Assembly: GCA_003508835.1 (NCBI GenBank)
Contig: PUFA01000027.1
Location: 6,138,001 to 6,202,000 of the forward strand
DNA from: Eonycteris spelaea
Taxonomy: Eukaryota; Chordata; Mammalia; Chiroptera; Pteropodidae
Direction of reading: 5' to 3'
DNA: 64,000 nt
A program made the position numbers and the translations under genes. The notes below the pieces were generated by a model. That model saw only the letters and a list, made by a program, of their open reading frames with translations. It searched no databases and had not been told where the DNA came from. Every line of letters begins with the position of its first letter. The first letter of the stretch is position 1. Shown here piece after piece: positions 11,719 to 25,740 of the stretch.

Positions 11719-13855
11719 TAATTGTATTCCATTAAATGCAACTTTATAACTTCATGGAACTGCATTTTACTTTAATAATTGAAAATTTAAGCTCCAAATT
11801 GGGATGTGCTATACATTTTTAAAAACTCACTGAATTTCAAAGCCTTCCTTTGTAAAAAATAATAACAAAATAAAATGTACTACTGCAGTAACAATGTATT
11901 AATTATACTAATTTTTGTAGTAATTATGTATATAAACTACTTTTTTTTCTTTTTTTAATGTGACATTTTTTTTTTACCATTTTAATATGGCCACAAGAAA
12001 ATTTTCAATTATTTAAATCCCTATATTATATTTCTATTGGAAAGATGTGTTCTAGGTATTTCTCTTTGCTATAAGATAAAAGGAATACAAACTAGAAGAG
12101 TAAGGATAAGTTCAAATCACATATTTTTAGGATTAACATGGGTCTTAAAGTAATATCTCACCACTAATTTGAAGTGTTTTCATCATACACAGATGTTACC
12201 AAATATATCTCTTTTTTTTTTTTTCAACTTTTCTCTGATCCAGACTGATGGACACTATTTGTATTTTTCTATCATCTTTTTCTGATGTACACTGCAACAA
12301 CTTTTTAAATATTATGCTCCTAATTTTTAATCGAATAATTAAACTTAAAAGATTTTCTATTCTAAGCCTATTATTTGTTTCTAAATACAGAGAATAAATT
12401 AATATATGAATGAGGTTTTACATGTCTGTTTGCCAAAATACAAATAGTATGCTTTCTTTAATTATTTAAAACATCAAGTGTCTATGTAATTATTCCCTTA
12501 TTATAATTATATCCTTCAAAAATAGACCAAAATAGAGTGAAACTAAGCTTTTCTGCTAACATAAAGGATTGGTAGGAAATAACTATGTTTAAAGAAAATG
12601 GTCTTTTAATTTTGAACAGAAAGTTAATCATTTAAAAATAAAAAACCTAAGAATAAGCTTTAAAAGGTAGTATTTAAAAACAAAATATTACCCATTATAT
12701 TCCATTTTCAAGACTTCTGAATTAAAGGCAAACATTTGAAATTCTCAAAATAATTCATATATAGGTTAATACTTTTTTAACTCAGGAAACGTCTCAATTA
12801 AATAAGAGAAAATACTAAGCATTAGCTCTCTCTGCAGGATAATCTAATAAAATATCATTAACATTAACTTTTATCCAGTTATTGTTAGCAAGTAGACCCA
12901 TGTAAAATATTCCAAGCAAATATACCTCATAATCCCTGTGACCCTCTACTCTATTAATTAGAAAGTTTGCCTTCATTCTTCTTTATAAACTTCACACACT
13001 GGTCTGTTCTGGGCTCGTTGAACATTTTAAATTGATAAATCAGTTATAATGAGTTCTGGTTTACAGATGCAGCCTTGAGGTCTTTTGACACATTTCCTGA
13101 AAAGATCACCAGAAATTATGCAGGTAGTAATTCAATAATTCATTACTCTGATGTCTTCTTCTTGGAAGATCAGGAATTATACCTAAATGTCTGAATATTC
13201 TGAAAATTTGCAAGTAAATACCTTATGCTTCAGAACATTTAAGAAATTTTTTTAAAGCATATTTAAGGTTTAGTTGCATTGCCATGAAATATATAAGGGG
13301 AGAAGAGAGCCTAGCATGGAAAACAAATTGTTAAAACTCATTAGTCCAGAAATTACTTGTCTATTTTTGTGATTCTATCTTACAAAGTCCCAAGGCCTAC
13401 CTACTGTTTTAAACTCAATAGTAGTAATGGGGCTTCATGAACAAAATAATATCACATAAGCTATTTGGCAAATTATAAATGTAAAATTATGAGACTGAGA
13501 GAATATTTTCTTAAGAGGATTCCTTGAGGATAGTGATGTTAGCACTTATAAATCTAGTTGAACTACCTCAGATCCGGCTGTGAATAGCATTGGATTCATA
13601 TATTTTATTTAACTTTTCACAAATGTTTTATTTTTATAATAACAATGTTTAATCACAATATTTTCTATGAATGTAAATGCTTTAAAACAAAGTTATCATT
13701 TATGTTATGTACTTTTACTGTCATACAGGTTTATTTGTAGTTTAAGAAAAGGGGGAATACAATTAATGAAATAAGTATTCTGTAATTAATATTTATTTGT
13801 TGGGATGCAAAATTTGATAATATTTTTAATAAAGTGTAATAGTATTTCAGCTCTA
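11719..13855. other. AT-rich stretch without recognisable gene
   Basis: I see no gene or clear repeat. T-rich runs at 11941-11976 and 12209-12224 and scattered A/T words dominate. Nothing suggests an exon or an RNA gene. Confidence 0.45.
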
Positions 13856-13859
13856 AGTA

Positions 13860-15790
13860 TGTATATATATATAGCTCAAAGTGAAGGGATAAAAAAGATG
13901 TTCCACACTGTGGAAAGCAAAAGAGAGCAGGAGCACAGAAAATTGACTTTATGCTCAAAATGGCAAAAGAGACAAAAAGATCATTGTATAATGATAAAGG
14001 GAACAATCATTGGGAAGGTATAACAATCATAAATATAAATGCACTAAATATCAGAGCACCTAAATATATTAAGTAAATAACAGATCTGAAGGATGAAATA
14101 GATAAAAACAATAGTTATGGAGGCCTTCAGTATCCCACTTTCAACAACAAAAAGATCATCCAGACAGAAAATCAGTAATAATTATTAAATTTGTACCATA
14201 CTATAGACCAACAGGACCTAACAGACACGTGAACATTCAATCCAACAGCAGCAAAATACACATTTTCTCAAGCATACATGGAATATTCTCTATAAGAGAT
14301 CACATGATAGACCACTAAACAAGTTTTAGTATTTTTAAAATTAAAATCTTTCCAAGCACATTTTCCACTCACAATGGTGTGAAATTAAGAAAATTAGCTC
14401 AATATTCCTAATGAATATAGATGCAAAAATTCTCAACAAAATATTAGCAAACTGAATTAAATGGTACATTAAAGGGATGAAACCGGATCCCTATCTTGTA
14501 TCACTCACAAAAAAATAACTCTAAATAGATTAAAGACTTAAATATAAGACCCAGAACTCCTAGAAAAACACATAAGGAAAAAGTTCCTTGGCATTGGTGT
14601 GGGCAATGATTTTTTAATATGACACCAAAGCACACACACACACACACAAAAACAGGCAAAAATTAGTGGTACTAAGTCAAACTAAGAAATGTGCGCAGCA
14701 GAAGAAATAAGCAACAAAATGAAAGGCAGTCTACAGAATGGAAGAAAATATTTGCAAACCACATATCTAATAAGCTGTTAAATATCCAAAATATATAAAG
14801 AACTCATATAACTCGAAACAAAAAATTAATAAACAATCTGATTTTAAAATGGACAGAGGAACTAAACAGACATTTTTTCAAAGAAGACATGCAAAAGGCC
14901 TAAAGTATATGAAAAGATTCTCAACATCTCTAATCATCATGAAAATACAAATCAAAACCACAATGACATATTGTCTCACACCTATTAGAACGGCTATCAA
15001 CAAAAAGACAAGCAATAGCAATCATTGGCAAGAATTTGGAGAAAAGAGAACCCTGTGCACTGTTGTTGGGAATGTAAATTGGTACAGACACTATGGAAAA
15101 CAGTATGGAGGTTTATCAAAACGTTAAAAATAGAACTACCATATGACCTAGTAATCTCTCTTCTGGGTATTTACACAAAGGAAATGAAAACAACATCTCA
15201 AAGATATCTATATCCCCATGTTCACTGCAGCAGTATTCACAATAGCCGAGATATGGGAACAACCTAAGTGTCCACCAACATAGGGATGGATAAAAGTGAT
15301 ATGATATATTTATATGGATATTATTCAACCATGAGAAAAAAGGAAATCCTGTCATTTGTGACAACATGGATGGCATGCTTGAAGGCATTATGCTAACTGA
15401 AACAAATCAGACAAAGACAAATTCTCTGATATAGTTATATGTGAAATCTCAGAAAGCCAGACTTGTAGAACAGAATATAGAATGGTTGGTTGCCAGGGGC
15501 TGAATCGGGAGATGTTCGTCAAAGGGTACAAACTTCCAGTTAGAAGATACATAAGTTCTGTAGATCTAATAAACAACATTATGAATATAGTTAATAATAC
15601 TATATTATATACAAGAAAGTTACTAATAAATTTCAAACATTCCCACCACAAAAAGAAATGGAATTATGTAATTTGATGGAGGTATTAGCTAATGCTATAG
15701 TGATAGTGAAATTACAATGCATAAGTATATCGAATCACCATATCGTGCATCTTAAATTTACAGTGTTTATGTCATTTATATCTGAATGAA
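13860..15790 (+). pseudogene. Internally deleted L1: ORF2 fragments plus 3' UTR
   Basis: Plus-strand L1 relic. The part at about 13880-14310 corresponds to the ORF2 endonuclease domain, with the region for the GDFN-type motif and the following PLSTxxR block visible in broken frames around 14118-14170. It then jumps to pieces of the reverse transcriptase region (14395-14460) and to the ORF2 C-terminal part (14480-15330), including CACTGTTGTTGGGAATGTAA (15058-15077) and ACAACATGGATGGCATGCTT (15361-15380). The 3' UTR runs through GGTTGCCAGGGGCTG (15488-15502) to about 15790. Stops and frameshifts are frequent; the longest open pieces (14849-15127 and 15025-15267) are overlapping fragments. A (CA)n tract lies at 14631-14648. 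It looks like an L1MA/L1MB-age element. Confidence 0.88.
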
Positions 15791-18224
15791 GTGGGGGTTA
15801 GGGGGAAAGAACAGAAACAGAAAACAGAGTTGTGTGGCATTTGCTTATTTTTATTCCTAACATAGACTATGTGAAAGAGAAAGGAAATTATATTACTTTA
15901 CCTCCCTTTTCACAGTAGACATATACTCGAAGTTAGGAAAAACCCATTTTGGTAAATTGAATCATAATTTAATGCATTAAAGGTGCTCACTAAGGGAAGT
16001 ATACAATAAATGTAATGGAAATGACCACCTGTTTTGAAGATTTGAATTTTATACACTCAGTTTCTCAAAGCAGAGCACATCCATATTTCTATTAATTATT
16101 AAATATAAAATCATTCCCATGCTAGTGAAACAGGAATACCTAGGGGGTAATTGTTTGAAGTTTCAGGCTTTCCTGACTTTAATTCTGTGTTCACATGTCC
16201 TCTAGGAAAAGAAGTTATAATTATGAAAATTGTGACACATCCTGTCAACTTCTCATTCATTAAGAATTGATAAATTATGATACATAGGACTTTAAGGCTT
16301 TTTAGAGAAAAGATTCTATTGATGCCATGTCAGAAGTGAGTAGTGATTTCTTTAATCCGCTTCCTAAATAAGAAAGGTGAAGTGAAGGATACTTCAAGGT
16401 CAGAAGTATACTAAAGCATGGGTAGTGGCCAGAGCCAATCACCATTAGAGCGAGAGTAGTCGAGGGATCTAAGAGAACACTTCCTCCAGGTGTGGTGGGA
16501 GTCGAGGCAGAAACTCTCCTTTGTGGAGCAAGTGCTTTTGAAGTTCCTGGGAATTTTATGGATGTCAGTTTTGAGCTGCACTTTCAAGAAGGCATACTTG
16601 TAACTGGAGCAAACAAAAAAAATAATAATAATAGGAATTGATTCCTGTGCTGAATCTCACTCCCTTATCCTTCTTTCTGTATTAGCTATTGCCATAGCAA
16701 ATGACATGAAGTTGGATCACACATTGCACAGCTTCTCTATCTGATGACAGTACTGATCATTAGGCATGTATTACAACAGTGTATTCTTTTTCTTTGCTCT
16801 TATGCCCCTCCCTTTCCTTCAACCCCCTCCATTATACTCGTTAGTCAATCTCTGCATGTGGTCACTGTTGGTATATGAAGGGTGGTGTCTGGAGATGGTT
16901 TGTTTTCTACATTAAGCACCCTGTTTCAGTTCTAGGGGTGTTGGTTTGCCCCCAACTGCACATTGCCAAATGTCCCATGACCTGCTCATTTTTATAACTC
17001 TTTCTTCTTTGAGCCTGGAGTTACTTTGAAATTCCTATGCTAATATCTCATGGAGTTCTATCATCTATTTAGCTCAGAGTTGAAACTTGGACTCTTCAGT
17101 CTCGCTGTCCCTTACGATCCCTTCTATTCCCTTCTATTCCGTATGCTGATGCTCTTAAACTGATAGGCACTTTGATTTCCCCATTTCCTATTTTTCAGGA
17201 CTACACACTTATTTTGGTCTTATGTTCACATTGCTTTAATCATTCCAATAGGATTTTGGAGAAAAGTGGAGTAAATATTTGAATGAATCATCTTTGAATA
17301 ATATAATAAAAAAAAACATTTTATATTAGATTTAAAAAGCATAGCGCCATTGTTTCCTCAGTATAATTTTCTACGAGCACATATGTATCCTACACTCTCA
17401 AATGATATTTTTCACTTTAACCAAAATACAATGTGAACTACAATATAAAATATTTTATGAAATATTACTTTAAATGAAAAAAATGTATTTGGGAAAACAT
17501 ATGAATGAATATCAGGTCCTTTATCAATTCTCCCAGAGACAGGTCTATTTTGGGCTCTCTTTATGGAAAATTAATTGCTTATCACAATATTAGACATTGC
17601 ACATCTTATACAATATGTTCATCAACATGACACACCTATAGTATATCCTTAAGGCATGCATTCCTTTGAACATCTATTTATTTTGACAATGACGTATTAT
17701 TAATTCACCCCACAGTGTAGTCTGCTCTTTCTCACCTCAGCTGGGCTGTAAATATTGACTGGTTATTTTTCTGTGTGTTTTGATTCTGCTCCCAATCCAA
17801 TTTCCCATAACCACATTCCTAAGAAGGGAATGCATTAATAGTACACACGTTTTAATTATGATTAACTCTGAACATTGATGAGTTGAACTCTTGAAATTTT
17901 AATTATTATATTTATCTTCAGATGGAAAATATTCAGTTATAACTGAAACATATAGTTTACACTTGTATTACATTTTCATGTTACATTGGAGCAAGAAAAG
18001 ACGTAAAAGAATGAGTGGTCTAGGTTTTGAAGAATTTTTTTCCCTATGCTAAGGAATGTATACTTTTTAATGTAATAAGTAAATATTTTTAAAGACTGAG
18101 AGAACTTGCGTTAACTGTATAAGCTTCTGTCAAAAAGAACTGACCTTACAGAAATATAGTCCAATATATACCTTAGGACATATATAGCACTAAGTTTACT
18201 TACACTTAAGTTATTAAACTATGT
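15791..18224. other. Stretch without recognisable gene
   Basis: Mostly AT-rich. The part at 16400-17250 has a somewhat higher GC content and could hide an old repeat that I do not recognise. An (AAT)n tract lies near 16621-16633. No exon, promoter or RNA gene is supported. Confidence 0.4.
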
Positions 18225-18402
18225 GAAATAATATAATCTTCACAGTGACCCTATGAAGTATGTGTTGCATTTATCTCCATCTCACTGGGAAGTAGAGGCA
18301 CAGATTCTACAGCTAGTTGGTGCCAGAGTTAGATTTGAACCCAGGCACCTGATTCCAGAGTATACATTCTTTGTTATCATACCATGATGGCTCTATTGTT
18401 TC
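18225..18402 (-). repeat. MIR SINE (antisense), including core
   Basis: The plus strand shows the reverse complement of MIR, with its landmarks in order: ATCTTCACAGTGACCCTATG (18236-18255), the TGGGAAGTAGAGGCACAGA segment (18287-18305), ACAGCTAG (18310-18317) and TTTGAACCCAGGCACCTGAT (18334-18353). The core and 5' part are well kept, and this is the clearest MIR in the window. It is an ancient, non-coding element. Confidence 0.88.
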
Positions 18403-18544
18403 ATAAATAATGGTTTAAATTCAGAAATAAGTGTTCTAAATAAAATGACAGAAATAACAATACATAATATGAGTTGGAGCTTGTATTTGATTCATTTGTG
18501 TATAGTTATTGACCCTCAAATTACTACAAAATAATGTCCATTTA

Positions 18545-18990
18545 TTTTGCAGGCTTCTAGCCTGGTTCTTCTCTACTTCTCCAGCTTTACCTCTCAACTT
18601 TCTTCTGCCTGCATCTTTGCTTTGGGTCATACCTAGAATGTCATGTTATCCTTATGCTTACCCTCAGCCTCTTCTATGGCCTACCTGGAAAGCATGGATG
18701 TTTAAGATTTATTCATAAACATTTCTACAAAGTATTTACTGACCTTCAAGATTGAGTTGATGCCTTTCTCTTTTGTGCTCCATATATAGAGTATTATCAT
18801 ATTGCCTGTTACATTTTGTTGCTCTCATCTTTTTTCATGTATCTGTCTCTATCAATTTTACTTTGAGAAAATGAGGGCTGGAAATCTGTCTTATTATATT
18901 TTGTATTTCTAGCACAGTTCCTAACACAAATTGGTAAGCAATAGCTTCTGGGCTAATGCATGAACAAATGAATGAATGTATGTGTGATGT
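18545..18990 (+). repeat. L2 LINE 3' end
   Basis: The plus strand follows the L2 3' region: an area equivalent to the end of the L2 ORF (18560-18780), then a 3' UTR with CTAGCACAGTTCCTAACACA (18910-18929) and a terminal GAATGAATG-type repeat near 18970-18978. The 69-codon frame at 18509-18718 overlaps it but is not an intact L2 protein. L2 is an ancient LINE that supplied the machinery for MIR, a copy of which lies about 150 bases upstream. Confidence 0.75.
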
Positions 18991-20449
18991 ATATATCGGG
19001 GACACTGTCACTGAAACATAATATACAATGTTCCAGTGTGCAAATACAAAACATGGATTATTGATGGTACCTGTCCTAGTTCGGCTGGAAAAGGTTTATC
19101 GCCCAGTGATGTTATTTATGCTAGCAAAGCTCAAACAGTTCTACAATTCCTTTTTGTTTGTGAGATTCTTTTAACTGGGGATAATAACTGCCAAGATAAT
19201 AATTGTTACCTACTTGTAACTCACAGAACATGGACAGTGATTTCTGTCACTGTTTTAGTCATCACTCTTCCCCTACTACTAGGAACTGACACTACCAGGA
19301 GAAAGGCATAAACCGGTTTTGTGATCCATGCCCATTCTCATTCTTTTACAATCTTAGGCAAGAACAGAATAGTAGTAAAAGAATGTTCCTGAAAGTCAAG
19401 AAACTATCTTGGATCTGTTACATGTGTGTATTAGTCTTGCTCCAGCTAAATTCAATTTAGAACTCTGTGAATTTCTAACTACAAGAGAATTTTTGTCCCA
19501 CCAAATGAACTGTAGATTACTTCTTCTAATGTGAAAATAAGCACATGACAGTTCACACAGTAAAATTAGGTAGTTTTTAATCAAAGTAATAGATACTTGA
19601 TAGATTCTAATATAAAATAGCTAAATAGAAAATTTCTTACTTGGAAAAACTTTACAAATTTTATCCTAATGTATATAATGTAAAATTTAGGGTCATTATA
19701 TTTCTTGATCAAAACAGAACATAAAACTGAGCACTTAGACTTTGTGGTAAAATAAAAGCTCCAAAGCTATTTTCATACAAATGAAAGTGTTAAGTAAAGT
19801 GTTTTGGGCAAATGTCGACTTAGTTAATTACAGTTTGCCTTCTTAAATTCTGGTGATTGTTAAAAGTGAAATACTTTAGGAAAAAAACTTGTTTTTATTA
19901 AATAATGATTTAGGAGACTTTGAACTAAAATTAAATCAACAATAATAACTTCTAAATCCAGAATTTCCAAATTCATATCAAAATCATTGATTATTACTGA
20001 GATAGTGCAATATCACTATCTCAGAGTACTTATGAAATCCCTCCAACCTCATTTTAATTAAACAAAAATTTGAATTTAACACTTATTTTGTTTCACCTTC
20101 AACCACTGTTTTTTATTTAATTTATCATCAAACATTGAAAGGACAAGTTATGATTACTTATTTCTTCTTTTATTACACTATGAACAACTATTGGGCTTCA
20201 TCCTCTGACAGTCACAGGAAACACTGTCACTAACATCACCAATTCCCACATGATTGCTAACTACAGTAGCTTTATATTGAATTTTATTTTGCTCAGTTCA
20301 TATATATTTTTTCAAAAAATGTACTTTTTCCTTGGGTTGTTCCTATCTTTTCTCATTCCTATCATTTTAGACAAGACAGAATAGACCATGTTTCATGAGA
20401 AAAAAAAAACATTGAAATAGTGTATTAAAATGATTAGACATTTTTGTTC
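18991..20449. other. Stretch without recognisable gene
   Basis: A 91-codon plus-strand frame at 19036-19311 ends in a hydrophobic segment but matches no family that I know and has no gene context. A near-perfect hairpin at 19997-20024 is listed separately. No repeat family was recognised. Confidence 0.4.
19997..20024. repeat. Perfect short inverted repeat
   Basis: CTGAGATAGTG (19997-20007) and its exact reverse complement CACTATCTCAG (20014-20024) are separated by a 6-base loop. No U-run characteristic of an RNA polymerase III terminator follows directly. The function is unknown; it may be a chance hairpin or the core of a small decayed inverted-repeat element. Confidence 0.7.
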
Positions 20450-20454
20450 AAGCC

Positions 20455-20720
20455 AATTTCGATGTGAACAGCTTCGGGAATTTTCTACATCTTGGCTCTG
20501 TACCACCTGGAGCATTTGGTCTCCCAGTTTGTGGTGACAAGAGGAGAGCAAAAGATGAAACATATTGGCTCTTGATTTCCTCATTGCTCAGTCCATTGGC
20601 CAGAATTATTCAAATGGCCCCAATCCAACTTCAAAGAATTATGTGGTGACATATTTGGAGGACACTAATTGTCTCTGCTATGCCTGGTTTTTATTCTAGC
20701 CCATTAGCCACCCCTTTTTC
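20455..20720. repeat. Repeat-like block, family unresolved
   Basis: This block is less AT-rich than its surroundings. Words such as TCCATTGGCCAGAATTATTC (20591-20610) are familiar to me from mammalian interspersed repeats in which a similar phrase recurs. I cannot name the family or set its borders with confidence. The overlapping 61- and 63-codon frames look like chance. Confidence 0.3.
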
Positions 20721-22480
20721 ATTTTCCAGTTCTCCACTCATAATACAAGTCCATTTTCAGTCATCTTTTCATACTGAAAATATTTGCTGAGTGACTTGAT
20801 TTCTTTATTTAGATTAATATCTGTATTCTAATGAATCCAAATGATTCGTTCCTGACTTTTGCCATTTTCTAAAGTTTTGACATGTATTCCCATGTCTTGC
20901 CATTGCTGTAACCTGAAAATGCCACATGTAGCTCAACAAACTCAAAAGACCGAAATTATCTTCTACATTCCAAATTTTCTCTTCCCTTTTGTGCACATTG
21001 TCACCCAGATAAGCTTTTGTAGTCATAGTAAATTCCTCTTTCTTTCCCACTCTCCACAGCTATTGACAATTATAAGTTCTAAATTGCATGTAAACTTTTA
21101 ATCCCTACTCCCAATTGTCATAGTTCAAAAGTCATCAGTTCTCATCTGCACTGTTAAAAAAGCCTCTTTAACTGACCTTCTTTCTCATTGTCTTCCCATT
21201 CTTGAGTTATTCTGATTCATATCTGTCATGCTTTTATTAATTTTCTTAAATTTTATCAGAGTAAACAATGAAGTTAAAGGAAAAAATGACATACCTCAAA
21301 GTACTTTTTGCCTATGCTAAGGAATGTGCATTTTATCTTGTCAGAATGAATATTTTTGAGGACATAAACATGAGCAGATGTTTGTTTTTAAAAGTATCAT
21401 GTTGACAGAAATAAAGAAGCTCTCTAAGATAAGAGACAATCAAAGAGAAAGAAAAGTTGGGTGACTATTGCAAAAGACCAGGATATATAGAGAGGCTGTT
21501 ACTATTTTTCAATAAATGTGTAGTTTGAAGTTCAGTATAATGTCAGTGTTCTACAAGTTGAAAACCACCATTCCAAGATAATTTTTTATTATTTGTATTC
21601 ATATATTAAAAAAATATACCTTTTAGAACATAATGACTTTAAAAATAAAAACTCAGCAACAATTAACCTATATGGCAAGAACTAATATTTCCTTTAAATC
21701 TTTTAAATTTCCTTTAAAGCATTATGATGAGGTTCCCTGAAATAAATGTACTATATTTTTTTTTTACAAAAATGACCTTCTTCTTCCAACAAAACTAATT
21801 AAGTCAGCTGAACTTAGCTATTCTTATAATATTCACTTTTTGAAGATCATAGTAACTAAAAATGAAGTCATAAAATCTGAAGAAATTATTTCTAATTAAA
21901 ATTTTAAGAAAGACATTCGAAGCCTTAGACTTTTTCCTTGCTATACATCCATTATTAGTACATGTATTTTCCCTTTTTTTGAAATTAATTAATTTTGTAA
22001 GTTTCAAAACCCTTAAATCTTTTTATAAAATTGATACATAGATTTAAATTTATTCAATCATTATTTTTGTAATGGGAATATACTAAAAGGGGCCTAAATT
22101 CCTTTGGACATAGAGCCTAGAAAGATTGCTGTGTTCCCTTCAAGAGAATGATAAAGACTGAAGAATATCTCTATCAGACCAATTTAAAAAATATACTAAG
22201 GTTGATAGAATCATAATTTTTATCAAAACAGCTGTCAGTTTGCAAAGTCTAAATGGAAAACAACATTTAAAGGGCTAATTTAATAATAAACTTCAACATA
22301 ATTCAAAGAGCGGTGTTAAAAGGAGGGTGGTTAAAAAATAAAATGTTACAGATGGTACCTGTCATAAAACATTTATACATATATATTTTTTCTGTCAGCA
22401 GAGCCATTCCTAAATGTGAGACTCTCCACATGAGACTAGAAAGTTGTTTATGTTGATATATACACCAACTATACACGCAC
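20721..22480. other. AT-rich stretch without recognisable gene
   Basis: No gene or repeat was identified. Overlapping open frames on both strands at 20814-21101 are typical chance frames. The sequence is uniformly AT-rich. Confidence 0.4.
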
Positions 22481-22482
22481 AT

Positions 22483-22502
22483 ACACACACACACACACAC
22501 AC
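22483..22502. repeat. (AC)n microsatellite
   Basis: About ten uninterrupted AC units lie just upstream of the antisense L1 that starts near 22510. No other feature is associated with the tract. Confidence 0.9.
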
Positions 22503-22509
22503 AGAGTTT

Positions 22510-25500
22510 TTAGAACAGTTGAATTTAGATATAATTAATACACAATAATCTGTATTTATTTAAAATATATATTTGGTAACTTTGGACAGATATACACACA
22601 CATAAAACATGTGTCACTATCAAGATAATGATTATATACATTCCTCTAAAAGTTATCTTGCATTCTTTTTTAATCTCTCTATACCTCCCTAAACCTCTAT
22701 TCATCCCCAGAAAATTACCATCGCCTTTCTGTCACTGGGGATGTTTAGATTTCTGAGATTTTTATATCAATTAAATTTAAAATATGTACTCTGTCTAGTT
22801 TCTTTGCCTTGACAAATTCTGAGTTGTTGGTGCAGGTAGCAACACACCACAATTGTAAGGACACACCATAATTTCTTATTTATTCATATATTAATGGACA
22901 TTTGGCTTGTTTCTAAAGTTTAGCTACTATAAACAAAAGCTGATAAACACATTTGTGTTTATATAATACTTTGTATGGATATTTGCTTTCATTTCTCTTG
23001 TGTTTAAAACCTAGAAGTGGATTGCTTTATTATTTGGTAGACGTATGTTTAACTTTTCAAGATACTGCCAAACTGTGTTGCAAAGTGGTTGCATCATTTT
23101 TCACTTCCATCAGCAGTATACAAGACTGCCAGTTCTCCGTATCCTTTACAACTCTTGTTATTGTTGTTGTTTTTCAATATTCTAATAGACTTATACTGTT
23201 ATGTCATTTTTGTTTTAATTCCTATTTACCTAGCAACTAATAATATTAAGCATCTTTCATATACTTATTTGTTATCCTTTTATCTTCTTTGCTCAAAACC
23301 TTCTTCAACTGCTTTGCCAATGTTATCATCAGGTTGTTATTTTCTTATTATTAAATTGTGAAAGTGCTTTATATATTCTGGATACACATTCTTTATCAGA
23401 TTTATGCTTTGCAAATATTTTTCAGAATGCTTTTTAAAAATTTTTTATTAACAGTACCTTTAGAAAAGCAGTTTTAAAATTTGAACGTATCATTTTTCTT
23501 TCAATTATGGATTTTGTGTGTGTGTATCGCCCATAAAAAAATCTTCACCAAATTTAGAGTAATTACTAGAAATGTTAAAAGAAGAAGTTTTATAATTTTA
23601 GGGTTTGTGTTTATGTCTGTGATCCATTTGAGTACATTTCTGTATGTGGCTCAATGTATAGAGCAAAGCTCTTTTTTTTCAACTTACAAATATCTGGTTA
23701 TTCAAGCACCATTTGTTGAGAAGCCTATCTTTTCTCCATTTAATTATCTTTGAACATGGTTTAAAATTATATGTACATGAAATTATTTGTACACTTTTAT
23801 TTTTTTATTGGCCTATGTCTCTATGTGATACCAATACCACACTCTATAAACTGTAGCAGTAAAAGTAAGTCTTGAAAATGAGTAGTGTTATTTCTCCAAT
23901 TTTGTTCTTCAAAGTTATTTTGCAATTCTAGGAGCTTTTAATTTCTATTTGAATTTTAGAGTAAGCTTTACTGTTTGAACTGAAAAGCATGCTAAGAATA
24001 TTGATTTGTATCACAGTGAATATACAAATAAAATTGTGAGAATTGAAAACATAACAATATTAGTCTTTCTCCCAGATACTTGATCTATCTTCCCAATCAT
24101 ATATCCTTTCTAAATTTATCTAAGTCATTTTATTGTATTTTACTGTGTACAAATATTAAACATTTTTGTCAGTTTTATCCCTAAATATTTTATACATTTT
24201 ATGTGATAAGTGTAAGAGACTGTTATTTCTATTTATGATTCTGTTTGTTTGTGTATAAGAACACGATTAATTTTTGTATAGTCTGACAACTTGGTAAATT
24301 CATGTATTCTTTAAAGTGGCATTTAAACTATATACCCATGGATTTTCTACATAGACAGTTGTCATATTTGAATAAAGACAGTTTTGCTTCTTTTCTAATC
24401 TTTTGTGTCTATCGTTTTTCTGATTTTTATTTAATTGTTTTTCAATATGACCTATTTTATTTCTATTGTGACTTGGTGTTTAATTTGTCCTTTTCATTTC
24501 TGAAGGTGAATGCTGAGGTTATTATTTTTAGAACTTTCTTCTTTTCTAATAAAGTACAATAGTGTTATAAATTTGCCCATATGTATTATTTTGTTGGCAT
24601 CCCACAAAGGTTTATATGTGTTTTCATTTTTTGTGTAATTCAAAACACTTCTCATTTTGACTTTGATTTATTTTTTTGATCTATGATTTTTTGAGAATGT
24701 TATTTAATTTTCAAGTATTTGCATATTTTCAAAGACTATTCATTTATTTATTTCTAATTTAGCTCATTTGTGGTCAGAAAACATAATTTTATAGATCTGA
24801 ATTCCTCTAAATTCATTCTGTTTAGTTTTAATACTAAAAGTCATGTATTATGTTAAATGTTCCATAGTACTTACAGAGAATACATAGTTTCTGCTGTTTC
24901 TGTGGTGGAATTTATAAAGGTCAAATGGGTCAAATTGGTAGATAGTCTTATTGAAGTCTTAACTTGCTTTTTTGTCTGATTATTCAATTTACATTTAATA
25001 AAGGGAGATTATAATCTTTGAATTGTAAATTTTCTATTTTTCTTTTTATTCTCTCAATTTTTGCTTCATTTATTTTGAAACTGTGTTATTAGGTACAAGA
25101 ACATTATAGATCATTGTGTCATCTTGCTGAATCAACCTTAACATTATTAATAACCTTAATATTGGTAATATTCTTTGTTCTCAAATTTACTTTGATATGA
25201 ATATAACAATTCTGGCTTTCTCTCAGTTTGTGTTAGCATATATCATTTTTCCATTTTCTTACTTTTAACCAATCTTTTTTTAATTTAAAGTGTGTTTATT
25301 ATAGGCAACATGTAGTTGGGTCTTTCTTTTTTATCCAGTCTGGCAATCTCTGCCTTTAATTGTAATGTTTAAAACATTTACATTTAATGTGAATATTGAT
25401 GGGTTTAAATCCTCATCTTGTTATTTGTTTCTTATTTATTTGATTGTTTCTTTTTTCCCCTTTTCCTTTTTTTCTGTCTTCTTTTGTTTTGGTAAATTTT

Positions 25501-25740
25501 TATAATTATATTTATGAGTTTGTTAACATTAAAACTTTATTTTGTTATTTTAGGGGCTACTTTAGGGTTCATTTTATACATCTGTAAATTATCAGTTTTC
25601 CTTCAAGTCATAATAAACTATTTCACATTTAATATAAGAATCTTAAATCGTATACATTTTCTACTATCCAGATGTTATTTTATTGTTGTTAATATTTTAA
25701 TCACACAGTGACACCATATGTCAGCCTAATTTCACCACAT
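22510..25740 (-). pseudogene. Long antisense L1 relic (about 3.2 kb)
   Basis: Read on the minus strand this is an old L1 (L1M class) whose 3' UTR lies at 22510-22860 and whose ORF2 region extends upward to about 25740. Landmarks in antisense include CTGCCAAACTGTGTTGCAAA (23064-23083) and GCACCATTTGTTGAGAAGCC (23707-23726) from the ORF2 C-terminal half. Also present are GGCATCCCACAAAGGTTTAT (24596-24615) and GTTTATTATAGGCAACATGT (25293-25312), from further 5' in the element. No intact ORF remains. The several 60-95 codon plus-strand frames at 22953-25711 are antisense shadows. Internal gaps are likely, because the span is shorter than a complete L1. Confidence 0.85.

Noticed and set aside
22953..24562. 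Run of plus-strand frames of 86-95 codons
   Set aside because: All lie antisense to the L1 relic at 22510-25740.
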